Shown here: in pieces, positions 50,263-58,318 of the stretch
Layout: each line of letters starts with the position of its first letter
How positions within the stretch are numbered: position 1 is the first letter of the stretch
From: Enchytraeus crypticus
Taxonomy: Eukaryota; Annelida; Clitellata; Enchytraeida; Enchytraeidae
Direction: 5' to 3'
NCBI GenBank assembly: GCA_905160935.1
Contig: CAJHZI010000184.1
Span: forward strand, 411,001 to 475,000
DNA: 64,000 nucleotides
The notes under the pieces: model-generated
Seen by the model: only the letters and a program-made list of their open reading frames with translations
The model's database searches: none
What the model was told of the DNA's origin: nothing
Made by a program: the position numbers and the translations under genes

Positions 50263-50811
50263 ACCTTTCTCTTCGCTGGACCCTTCTTTACGTTTTTTGA
50301 CTGTCCAAGACCAAATTTGGCCTTACTTTTCACAACATAGTAAATTAAAGAAGCCATATTTCTCTGAGTGCTATCAACACTCGAATCGTTAGCAATTTCA
50401 TACATCCTGTGAGCCAATGCTTCATCGCTAATATTTCGGTTGGCAGTATCCGTGTTTTCAGTATAAAATTGATCATGTAATTTACACATTTGATCGACTT
50501 CATTAATACCCTGATAGCCTTCCCGATTTCTCTGTTCGTACTTTGTGCCTGGACCGCAGTACGAATACTTGTTGAGATTATTAAATGACGTTAGGTACGT
50601 ACTCTCCACGTCTAGCAGGTAAATGTAGTTATCCAACTGTATTTCCAACTGCCGATAACACATTATTAAACACACCCTGACCCGAGACAAATGTTGACTT
50701 TTTACTTCCACACCCTCCACAAATAGCAAATTGCTGTTTTCTATTATTAGCAATTAACCTTTCCTGCGTCTGTGTAGAATCAGTTTTCCTTTTACATTTC
50801 AAGCAGCACAT
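50259..50811 (-). pseudogene. Polinton PLA2-domain virion protein, frameshifted
   Basis: ATG at 50811 starts a Cys-rich N-terminus (MCCLKCKRK...ICGGCG) that stops at 50629 in its frame; the remainder is open in another frame to 50259. The second part has YCGPGTK and NEVDQMCKLHDQFY, the Ca-binding loop and HD catalytic pair of parvovirus-type phospholipase A2 domains, then a basic tail (KKGPAKRKV). Such domains in parvovirus and adintovirus virion proteins act on endosomal membranes. A VSGQG word near the N-terminus could be a protease site. It overlaps the integrase start. Confidence 0.85.
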
Positions 50812-50863
50812 TTTAAATTATGTTATAAAATTTTATAACGTAATTTTCATATTAGAAAACTTA

Positions 50864-52243
50864 TTAATCTATAATAATCGGAGTCTGACCATCGGATGTT
50901 AGGTACATCACTCTATCGGAAAGTATCGTAACATACATATGAGTAAGTTCTGGAACAGTTTGACTAAATTTAAAATTAAGTTTCATATTCATAACATCAG
51001 TTTTGACTTTTTCACTCTGATGCCTTACATCAAAGACTACAAGTGGAAATAGCTTTTTGTTATTCATCATATCGATGTGTGTACCTCCAATTAAATGACT
51101 ACAACCAAAGTGTTCTTTTTTAAATTCATCTGCCATAGCGCATAAATCTACATAGTCATTTGTAGCAAAGTTTATTCTCCGTTCATCAGCAGGATATCTC
51201 TGATCATTCAATTCAACAAAAGCACTCGTCAAGTTAAGGTGATCAAACACAGCTGGATTTTGTACCTGTGTGCTTGATTTCTCAGTTTGAAATCCAACAA
51301 TTATCCATCTAGGCTTTTTCATTCCAGCGTCTCTGTTGATCATCCATTCATACTCCTGTACGTCTCGTGTAACTGTAGTATGGTGGTCAGTTCTTCTGCT
51401 GAAACTTATTGGAATTTTCCGTTTGCTTACAACAGACTCTCGCAGTGAAGTTATCATTTCAACTGATGGTTTCATTCTTGGTACCATCCACCTAATATCC
51501 GTTAGCGAAACTTTACCTTGAAAAGCGATATCCGCTGTATGAATTGCCGATGTGTCAAGCGTTCTAGTGAGTCGCAACGTATGTCGCAAATTGTAAAGTA
51601 CTTTGTTATATTCGGAAAACCCAAATAGGTGTGAAAATGGAATGTTGAATGAAAATTGGCCTGGCGCATCGTTGTTCATTAGAAGATGTCGGCGAATCGC
51701 AAATCCTTCATTGTAATCTGGATTTTCTTGCGTTGTAAAATAATTGACAACAATGGCTGCGCCTGCTGCAACTGCTGGAGATTGTCTATATTTGGAGGAT
51801 ATTGCACCAACATTTGTGTCCTTTCTCCAACATTGATTCAATCCCGCACTACTATTGAAATCGTCAGGATAAGACAAATAACCCAACATTGACGTAGTCT
51901 GTCCTGGAAAGTATAATGATTCAATTGATTTACCTCCTAGATCGTACTCAATACTAGAAAAGAGGTATGGAATTGCATTATTAATCAAAGCTATTTCACC
52001 TGTTGCAACAAAGACATTGTTATTATCATTTCTTAGTAATCTTCCCTTAATTTTAAGAAAGCTCTTAGACATGTTGTAATACGAATCACTTGCAGGTAGA
52101 TCAATTTCAATAACATTAGAGTTATCATTAAAACCAGCTTTAGTCTGTGGAATAAAAGACGAGTATTGAAAACTTTCTACACTACTGTCAACAATTATTG
52201 ACGATGGTTGTGTGAAAATTTCGTTTGGCAATTCAGTTTCCAT
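50864..52243 (-). CDS. MCP: Polinton major capsid protein (double jelly roll)
   Basis: 459 codons, uninterrupted, ATG at 52243. Polinton major capsid proteins form trimeric pseudo-hexameric capsomers. Recognisable features are the N-terminal strand set (NVIEIDLPASDSYYNMSKSF), NNAIPYLFSSIEYDLGGKSI, the insertion APGQFSFNIPFSHLFGFSEY and a C-terminal jelly roll ending VTILSDRVMYL. The length matches the family. It begins with the shared TATATA-ATGGAAACT cassette. It is the longest intact ORF of the element. Confidence 0.95.
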   Translation of the reverse strand: METELPNEIFTQPSSIIVDSSVESFQYSSFIPQTKAGFNDNSNVIEIDLPASDSYYNMSKSFLKIKGRLLRNDNNNVFVATGEIALINNAIPYLFSSIEYDLGGKSIESLYFPGQTTSMLGYLSYPDDFNSSAGLNQCWRKDTNVGAISSKYRQSPAVAAGAAIVVNYFTTQENPDYNEGFAIRRHLLMNNDAPGQFSFNIPFSHLFGFSEYNKVLYNLRHTLRLTRTLDTSAIHTADIAFQGKVSLTDIRWMVPRMKPSVEMITSLRESVVSKRKIPISFSRRTDHHTTVTRDVQEYEWMINRDAGMKKPRWIIVGFQTEKSSTQVQNPAVFDHLNLTSAFVELNDQRYPADERRINFATNDYVDLCAMADEFKKEHFGCSHLIGGTHIDMMNNKKLFPLVVFDVRHQSEKVKTDVMNMKLNFKFSQTVPELTHMYVTILSDRVMYLTSDGQTPIIID

Positions 52244-52272
52244 TTTATATATATGTAAAAATAATTTTTTAA

Positions 52273-52560
52273 CTAAAATCGTTTTAATCCGCTGCCCGAT
52301 TTTTGTAGTTGTTCTAGTATCTGTTCCGATTCTGGAGTTAGAAGACTTTTTTTGCTTGCTATCTTTCTAATGAGTGCTTTACTAGCCTCTGTCATTCCGA
52401 ATGCAGCAATATCGCCTACTGCTCCTAGCATTGGCTTTGCAATTAAATCTTTATTCTGATAGACGTACGAACCCATATCTTTCAGTGTATCGACAAATCC
52501 CCGTCCATGTACCAGAGTTTGTTTTGAACTGTATGCTTTGCATTTCTCTTTGACAATCAC
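52273..52560 (-). CDS. Small Polinton virion-type protein (unknown)
   Basis: 95 codons from a GTG at 52560; no in-frame ATG is available upstream, so the start codon may be mutated. Lys-rich N-terminus, a VHGRG word, then VYQNKDLIAKPMLGAVGDIA and a Lys-rich helix ending SGSGLKRF. It lies between the major capsid and penton genes, 29 bp from the capsid ATG, so a minor virion or core role is likely. Basic, Gly-punctuated and about 10 kDa. Confidence 0.7.
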   Translation of the reverse strand: MIVKEKCKAYSSKQTLVHGRGFVDTLKDMGSYVYQNKDLIAKPMLGAVGDIAAFGMTEASKALIRKIASKKSLLTPESEQILEQLQKSGSGLKRF

Positions 52561-52581
52561 TTTACTAAATACAATATATTT

Positions 52582-53313
52582 TTAATTAGATTTTTCTCTA
52601 ATTAGTAATACTATTGTAATTCTTTCACCCATCAAATCGATAACATTGTTGTCTTGATCGGTCAGCCGTAGGTGTATGCTATCAATTTCTGGCCTATTTA
52701 CTATTGGCAAAAATATCAATTCAGGCCTAGGATTCTCTATTATTTTATAACCTGGATTTACTCTCTGTGTGAATGTATGTATCACATTAGATTTATTGCT
52801 ATTAAGATAGTTCCCAGTAGCAATATCGCAATGGACTTGTATCGAATTGACTTTTTCTATATCAAATATATTTGGAGATTGATGAATTCCATTTGACAGT
52901 TTTTCATCGGTGAATCCTAGAGTAGACCCTAATGAATTGTCAATTCCAAAGTCAACCATGTACTTTTCGTGTGATATAGTCAAAATTGTCTTGAAAATTA
53001 AATGACTTATATTTATGTAATATTTCTCATTAATTGTATCGTAGTCACCGTTTTCTCGCATTTACCTTTGAATCGTAGCGTTAATATATTTTAATTCGTA
53101 AGCACCTTTTGAAAGTGTGATTATTTTTCAAGTACTTCCGCCGTCGGTGGAATATTTAAATTTATTGTTGACTTCCGTGATGGTAGGTATTGTATTGTAC
53201 GTCATCAGAGATACAAATGCTACTTCATACTTTCTGTCGCGATCCAATCTTATTGGAGGATGCAGATATGTAGTAAAATCTGTTGTATTGCTCGATATAG
53301 TTAATTTCGCCAT
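52582..53313 (-). pseudogene. Polinton penton (minor capsid) protein, frameshifted
   Basis: ATG at 53313 starts MAKLTISSNTTDFTTYLHPP and KYEVAFVSLMTYNTIP, the N-terminal strands of a single jelly roll, but this frame stops at 53128. The rest is open in another frame from about 53061 (DFGIDNSLGSTLGF; IQVHCDIATGNYLN; IDSIHLRLTDQDNNVIDL). Total length about 240 codons, normal for a penton. The break lies between 53061 and 53130. Confidence 0.85.
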
Positions 53314-53349
53314 TCTTTATAGCAGGATTAAATTTTTAAATTGGATATT

Positions 53350-54153
53350 TTAGAGAACTTCGAAATGGTTTTTATATATAACATCGTATAACCCTTTGGT
53401 GATTACTCTAATTTTTAATAACTCATCCAAAATGCTAACTGCGGTATTACACACTCCATTATTTCCAGCATCTAGAACCGCAATATTTTCATTCAATAGA
53501 CGAACCAATTGATCTGGGCTTTCATAAACTATAACCTGGTCTGTTTTAGGCCTCCCTCTACCACGCTTTTGTTTTCTGACAGGCATTACAAGTTTTCTCT
53601 TCTTCTTCTTAAGTCCTTCTCCGACGAGTTCACACCCTGCTTTTATCCTAGTTAATATATTCTTGTATTTTTCCAGTGTTTTCTGTTGAGACTCGCATAC
53701 CGTTTTCTCAGCTTGAGTCTTTTTACTGTTGTTTCCTAAAAACTGCCCTATTCGTCTATTATGCGTTTGAATCTCCTTTAATGTTGCTTCAATTTCATTA
53801 TTTTCATAGACTTCACTTGGAAGCTTCAGGTCGAGTAGATCTAGATTCTCTCGATCACTTTCATTGAGATTCCTGTCTAAATTAATAATTAAAGGATCCC
53901 TCCTTGGTGTGGATTCACGTTCAGGAATAGGTGAATCATAAAATGACATTGCCTGTATAGCCTCTCTCTGATCATTTGAACGCATCAATTGATTAGTCAA
54001 GGAAACTAAAATATCACTCAAGTTTTGTTTGTTGTCGACAATCTTTTGTTCTAGAATTTGAGCCGTTTCCCTCGTAGTATCAATTAACGGTTTGAACAAC
54101 TTTGCTTGACTCTCATATGCCTGTTGATTGCCAAGTTTCTCATTAAGAAACAT
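53350..54153 (-). CDS. Coiled-coil and AT-hook Polinton protein
   Basis: 267 codons, open, ATG at 54153. N-terminal helices with coiled-coil character (ETAQILEQKIVDNKQNLSDI), a polar linker with a Pro/Arg stretch, more helix, then a basic block KKKKRKLVMP and an AT-hook KQKRGRGRPKTD. The C-terminal 65 residues are helical (VSILDELLKIRVITKGLYDV). The LVGEG before the basic block matches the adenain cleavage pattern. A DNA-condensing core protein is inferred; the biochemical role is unknown. Confidence 0.75.
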   Translation of the reverse strand: MFLNEKLGNQQAYESQAKLFKPLIDTTRETAQILEQKIVDNKQNLSDILVSLTNQLMRSNDQREAIQAMSFYDSPIPERESTPRRDPLIINLDRNLNESDRENLDLLDLKLPSEVYENNEIEATLKEIQTHNRRIGQFLGNNSKKTQAEKTVCESQQKTLEKYKNILTRIKAGCELVGEGLKKKKRKLVMPVRKQKRGRGRPKTDQVIVYESPDQLVRLLNENIAVLDAGNNGVCNTAVSILDELLKIRVITKGLYDVIYKNHFEVL

Positions 54154-54239
54154 TTATTTGGCTTCGTTCGTGGCTTTTTTATATCGATTAATATCATAAT
54201 CCACCATCATTTTATTACACACATAAAATTGTTTATTAT

Positions 54240-54415
54240 GTATTTTTAGGCATTATTATGTATTTTTAGGAATTTTTAGGTATTATTATGTATTTTTAGG
54301 TATTATTATGTATTATTATGTATTTTTAGGTATTATTATGTACTATTATGTATTATTATGTATTTTTAGGTATTATTATATATTTTTAGGTATTATTATG
54401 TATTTTTAAGTATTT
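54240..54415. repeat. 22-bp tandem repeat at the ATPase 3' end
   Basis: tatttttaggtattattatg and shortened forms occur about nine times, filling the gap between the AT-hook protein gene and the ATPase stop and just overlapping the latter's final codons. Confidence 0.9.
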
Positions 54416-55113
54416 TTCGGGTATATACATTTTATTGTAATTTAACAAATATCGTCCACAATCAGGATCTTCCCACAGATTTATTGCAATATATCCATGC
54501 TTACTTGCCCACGCTTCATTGGAGATTTTTTCAAACTCTTTAAATGACATATCTCCCGATACGTGTGTTTCATAAAAATATTTCAGCGACTTCTCATCAT
54601 GTTGAAATAAAATAAAAATATTGGCATTTTGACGTATGCCATGTTTTTTCAGTTTATGTATGCTCTGACATAAATAGAATACATTCGCATTATTGTGTCT
54701 ACCTTGACAAAAATACTCTGTCATGACTTTCTGATCTTCATTCATGACGTCATCAAATATTACAACATGTGTTTATTTGCATCGAGTTCCGAAGGATGAG
54801 CAATTCCATCATCTGGGTTGTGAAAAGTAGCAATATCTTTACCTGATTTGGAATTCTTTTTAACTTCATCATTGCAATCTCGAAGGAATTTATACGCATC
54901 TTGATCGGGTGTCATTGTGTACACCATGATATCGTCGTAATGCACCAATTCTTTCATAATAAAGTTCATCATTAGATTTGTCTTACCACAACCGGTGCTG
55001 CCAGCTAGTATCATAAATATATTTTTAGGAAATATATCGTAATGCTTGCTCTCATAGTTGCTACCTTAAATTTTTTGATAAATTTTCGAATAGTTACTAT
55101 TCAAGTCTACCAT
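54386..55113 (-). pseudogene. Polinton genome-packaging ATPase, broken
   Basis: A FtsK/HerA-type ATPase that pumps DNA into capsids. ATG at 55113, an in-frame TAA at 55066-55068, then Walker A (LAGSTGCGKTNL), a frame change near 54772 just before the Walker B strand, and then NEDQKVMTEYFCQGRHNNAN, FYLCQSIHKL (sensor Gln) and FILFQHDEKSL. The stop is at 54386. Length about 240 codons, normal for the family. Confidence 0.9.
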
Positions 55114-55129
55114 TTTTATGTAGTAGTTA

Positions 55130-55624
55130 TTATTTTAAATTGTTTCTCTCGTATAATTCATTTAATATATTGGTAAATTTAGATCCATTATTCAGTTTAT
55201 AAAGCACGTAAATGCAGTAATGACCGCAGATGACTTCGTTCGGTGCTTGAATTTTAAATGTGTTGTAATAATTTTCTTTACCTTGACAATAATGCCGAAT
55301 TTCTAAAGGAGGCACGAAACCGTAGCTATCAAAATATAAACATTTGCCATCTTTGCTGTAGATGCATGTCTAATGTGTTCCGTCTCCGGAGCTGTCGTCA
55401 ATATTAAGAATTAGACATTCGTTATTATTAATTGATCTTTTCAATTCATCACGCATTAATACACCTTTGAAATTTGGAATTTTTAGCTCTTTGCATTTTT
55501 CTATAATATCAAAGTTACTTAGCGGTTTGATGGTTTTGAATGATTTTAGTAATTGGGGGAAGTTTATTCCTCCCCCTGTCTGGCTAAAAAACACCTGATC
55601 CTGTTCTCTGTAGATATAATCCAT
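55130..55624 (-). pseudogene. Polinton adenain-type maturation protease, one stop
   Basis: A cysteine protease (C5/Ulp1 fold) that matures virion proteins. ATG at 55624; open except for a TAG at 55370-55372, after which the same frame continues to 55130. The catalytic His is in SGDGTH just before the stop; the catalytic Cys is in EVICGHYCIYVLYKLN. Other landmarks are GVLMRDEL and YFDSYGFVPP. 165 codons, usual size. The gene overlaps the PX-like gene end by about 40 bp. Confidence 0.92.
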
Positions 55625-56135
55625 TACCCCACTGAGCTCCTTTCAAATTCTTGACGCATCCACCGAGCCCAAATTTTTTCAACGCATTTGATAGCATTTT
55701 GCCTGCAACCGGAATTGGAGCAATTGCATCACTGATTAAGCCTGCGCCGAGTTGTTGCTTGGTTATGTTTTCCAATTCTTGATTATGTCTCTTCAATTCA
55801 TTAGTCTGTCTAGTCGAATTCACTGCCGAGCTAATTCCACCCGCCAAACCACCTATGGCTCCCAAGACGGCAGGAATGGCTGCTGCCAACAACGGTAGGA
55901 ATCCACCATTCCTTTTCATGTACTTTATTTGTGCTCTACTCAGACACAATTCTATTCCAGATGTAGCCTTTTTAATTTTATTAATTTGAGTTTGGGTGAG
56001 AGGAAGATTCGTATTACCCGACAAATTCTTTTTTGATATTCGTATTTTAACCTCTCTATCATGATCGCACGCGCTCTTTAGTTTTTGGACCTGACCTTTA
56101 GTCAACGTTACACCGTAGTTTGTATACTTCGACAT
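55584..56135 (-). CDS. PX-like hydrophobic virion protein
   Basis: 183 codons, open, ATG at 56135. The N-terminal 80 residues form three repeats of the pattern VTLTKGQVQKL, LPLTQTQINKI and LCLSRAQIKYM. A Gly/Ala-rich hydrophobic segment (LLAAAIPAVLGAIGGLAGG) follows, then a helix and a Gly-rich tail (GLGGCVKN; QRTGSGVF). This architecture matches the Polinton PX group, compared with adenovirus membrane-active or core proteins. QLGAG and GLGGC might be processing points. Function is inferred. Confidence 0.75.
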   Translation of the reverse strand: MSKYTNYGVTLTKGQVQKLKSACDHDREVKIRISKKNLSGNTNLPLTQTQINKIKKATSGIELCLSRAQIKYMKRNGGFLPLLAAAIPAVLGAIGGLAGGISSAVNSTRQTNELKRHNQELENITKQQLGAGLISDAIAPIPVAGKMLSNALKKFGLGGCVKNLKGAQWGNGLYLQRTGSGVF

Positions 56136-56170
56136 TTCTTTTAATATAACATTTAAATTTTTATTATAAA

Positions 56171-57149
56171 ATGCGTACTATATCGAAAACTGGTGGCAAA
56201 TCGCATTCAACAACTGGTGATTTGATGGAGCTTGTAGATTTCAGTTTTCAGACCAATTGTCAAGCTTGTTGATAGACTCGACAGTACAAAAGTTGACAAA
56301 ACTGGAGGAGATATCACCGGCGATATTAATATGAGCAACAATAGAATTTTAAACGTTAAACGCCCGCCAGAAAGCGATGCGGATGTCATCACAAAGGGGT
56401 ACAGCAATCGTAATGTTAGCAAATTTGGTGAAAATTTGAGAGTAGGCATCCTAAAAGAAGTAGAACAAAACGTAGTTGCTAATGATTTGGCTCTGAAAAA
56501 CAATATTGATACGAAACTCAGTGTGAATGGTGGTTCAATGAACGGAGATTTAGATATGAAGCATAATTTAATGTTTAATGTTGTCTTCCCAAGTGAAATG
56601 TATGATGCGCTAAACAAAAAGTATCTACAGATGGCAGGCTTGAGAGGTAATGTTGATTTGAAGAAATTAATTACTATTTGTGATCATGTATTGACCATTA
56701 TATCAAAATATTCCAGAGAACAAGGCCTACGAATTAAATACGGTGAAATGATTCTTATGAGATATAATCATTTGGAAAATATTACCTTAGAATATAGTAA
56801 ATTATATGATAGTGAAGAAATATATTCTGACGTTCTTTCAATTTATATGACTGATTTGAAATATTTACTTATTTCAGTAATTGAAGAATTACCGAGAAAT
56901 ATTTTTACGGATTTGAATATGTATCTAGTTCGTGCTAAATTAATAGCAATACCTGAAGACGGTACACCCTTATTGAAAATTAGGAAATTTATTACAAGAC
57001 TTGTAAGAGATCGAAACCCAGATCGAAAGAATTTAGACTTGGAATTAATATTACGAAAAAATTTAATGTTTGTTGATTTAGGATTTCATTACGTTTCAGA
57101 TTCTCTGCTAAAGCAGTTTGTGATGACACCCGCATTGGATTCTGGATGA
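56171..57149 (+). pseudogene. Fibre-like protein with collar repeats, 5' frameshift
   Basis: ATG at 56171 begins a short basic, Ser/Thr-rich leader that stops at 56270; the rest is open in another frame up to 57149. Two repeats follow, GGDITGDINMSNNRILNV and NGGSMNGDLDMKHNLMFNV, each ending D-A/D-x-x-x-K-x-Y. These are the G-D-hydrophobic-x-M...I-x-N...P...D-A...K-x-Y repeats of phage and adintovirus fibre shafts. A helical 170-residue C-terminal domain (LITICDHVLTIISKYSREQG) is unlike known fibre heads. Divergent from the minus-strand virion genes. Confidence 0.7.
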
Positions 57150-57185
57150 GATAGTTAAATTCGTTAATAAATGTATTAACAAATT

Positions 57186-57590
57186 TTATGTGAATTCAGA
57201 AATAATCTGATTATAGGCTGCCTCAGCAAGATTTCCGTTACAGGAGACAACAAAGTCAAATCTTTCATTAAGTTTATTTAGTTTTTCAATTTCTGCATTT
57301 AATTTATTACTTTTATCCTGCAAATTGAACTTGAGACTTATTGATGTCAGTATTGCACTCATAATTGAAAGTATGGTAATAACCATACCGGGAAATCCTA
57401 CAATTGTCGACAAACCTGCTAGCACAGTTGAAACTGTAACAGAAGACAAAGTGCACACGTAGTACAAAATTTTGGTAATTTTTCGCCTTCGTTTTAACTT
57501 GTAAACAATGCTCCGCCTCTCTTCAAGTTTTCTAGTTAAAAACGCTTTCACTTTACTCGAAAGCGAAGTGCCATCTACTGTGTCTGTCAT
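57186..57590 (-). CDS. Two-pass membrane protein with coiled coil
   Basis: 134 codons, open, ATG at 57590. A basic N-terminus (RKLEERRSIVYKLKRRRK), a pair of hydrophobic helices (ILYYVCTLSSVTVSTVLAGL; GMVITILSIMSAILTSIS), a coiled coil (KSNKLNAEIEKLNKLNERF) and a tail with VVSCNGNLAEAA. The layout resembles SLATT-type bacterial effectors and Polinton accessory proteins; no enzymatic motif. It is convergent with the fibre-like gene, 36 bp apart. Role unknown. Confidence 0.7.
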   Translation of the reverse strand: MTDTVDGTSLSSKVKAFLTRKLEERRSIVYKLKRRRKITKILYYVCTLSSVTVSTVLAGLSTIVGFPGMVITILSIMSAILTSISLKFNLQDKSNKLNAEIEKLNKLNERFDFVVSCNGNLAEAAYNQIISEFT

Positions 57591-57673
57591 TTTTTATTAT
57601 GTGTAATTATTACTTTAACACAAGAATAACGAATTTTGAATTTCATTTAAATAAATTTTCTTACATATATAAC

Positions 57674-57997
57674 ATGGAAACTCAAATTACTACAACGTCT
57701 GGAAAAACAGATCCACCGAAGGAGGAATATGAGAATAAAAGAAAGAGAGGAAGGCCGAGAAAATATCCACCAAAAGAGGATAATCTGAACAAGTTTATAG
57801 ATCCAAAGTATGAACACCTGAAATATATAAGAAATAGTCCTAGACCTGTACGATGGGAAAATACCATCACTGGTGAAGTTAACGAATTCAAATCTCTGTA
57901 TGAAGCCGCTCAAGAAACTACACACCATTTAAAATTCTTTACCATAAATAATGGAAAGATTGTTGATGGATGTTATAAAGTTAGAATAAATGATTGA
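57674..57997 (+). CDS. AT-hook protein with NUMOD-like domain
   Basis: 108 codons from ATG at 57674 (the open frame extends upstream but lacks the cassette). An AT-hook block (NKRKRGRPRKYPPKED) is followed by PVRWENTITGEVNEFKSLYE, AAQETTHHLKFFTINNGKIV and GCYKVRI. This resembles the small modular DNA-binding repeats beside homing nucleases (F-x-S-x-x-E-A-A...I...G). It begins with the shared TATATA-ATGGAAACT cassette and is the outermost gene on the right. A DNA-binding regulator is inferred. Confidence 0.75.
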   Translation: METQITTTSGKTDPPKEEYENKRKRGRPRKYPPKEDNLNKFIDPKYEHLKYIRNSPRPVRWENTITGEVNEFKSLYEAAQETTHHLKFFTINNGKIVDGCYKVRIND

Positions 57998-58055
57998 AAG
58001 TTTTAATAGTATTTTTACTATTGAAACGCTCAACTCTCGAGAAAGCCGTGGGCGG

Positions 58056-58204
58056 CGCGTGACTCATACGCATATTACGAGCTATTTATAGTTGACTAGA
58101 AATTGGGTTTTTCCGTTGCTTTCTATTCTCGGTCAAATGATGATGAGTCATGGAAAGTTTTCAAGGTCGCGCGACTGCGTGCGTGGGCGTGCTTTGATTT
58201 CATG

Positions 58205-58207
<3 letters not shown>
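58056..58207 (-). repeat. Polinton right terminal inverted repeat
   Basis: Inverse of 44903-45054. The outer end (catgctt) runs straight into (TA)n, so the target-site duplication cannot be read. Confidence 0.95.
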
Positions 58208-58266
<59 letters not shown>

Positions 58267-58290
58267 ATATATATGTATATATATATATAT
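58208..58290. repeat. (TA)n tract between Polinton and Gypsy element
   Basis: Over 80 bp of nearly pure TA. It may be an insertion target, a later expansion, or a weak point in the assembly. Confidence 0.9.
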
Positions 58291-58318
58291 ATATCAAAGG
58301 TTCTGCTAAGACTATTGC

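Larger units (their letters stand above)
44903..58207. mobile_element. Polinton/Maverick (adintovirus-like) element, 13.3 kb
   Basis: Self-synthesising DNA transposon / virus-like element bounded by 152-bp terminal inverted repeats (44903-45054, 58056-58207; about nine mismatches by eye) that begin AAGCAT. It encodes the hallmark set: protein-primed DNA polymerase B, retroviral-type integrase, double-jelly-roll major capsid, penton, packaging ATPase and adenain-type protease, plus PLA2, fibre-like and accessory proteins. Polymerase is on the plus strand at the left; most structural genes run on the minus strand from the right. No target-site duplication is visible (tcaggc at left; TA repeat at right). 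Multiple stops and frameshifts show it is a decayed copy, although several genes are still open. Confidence 0.97.
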
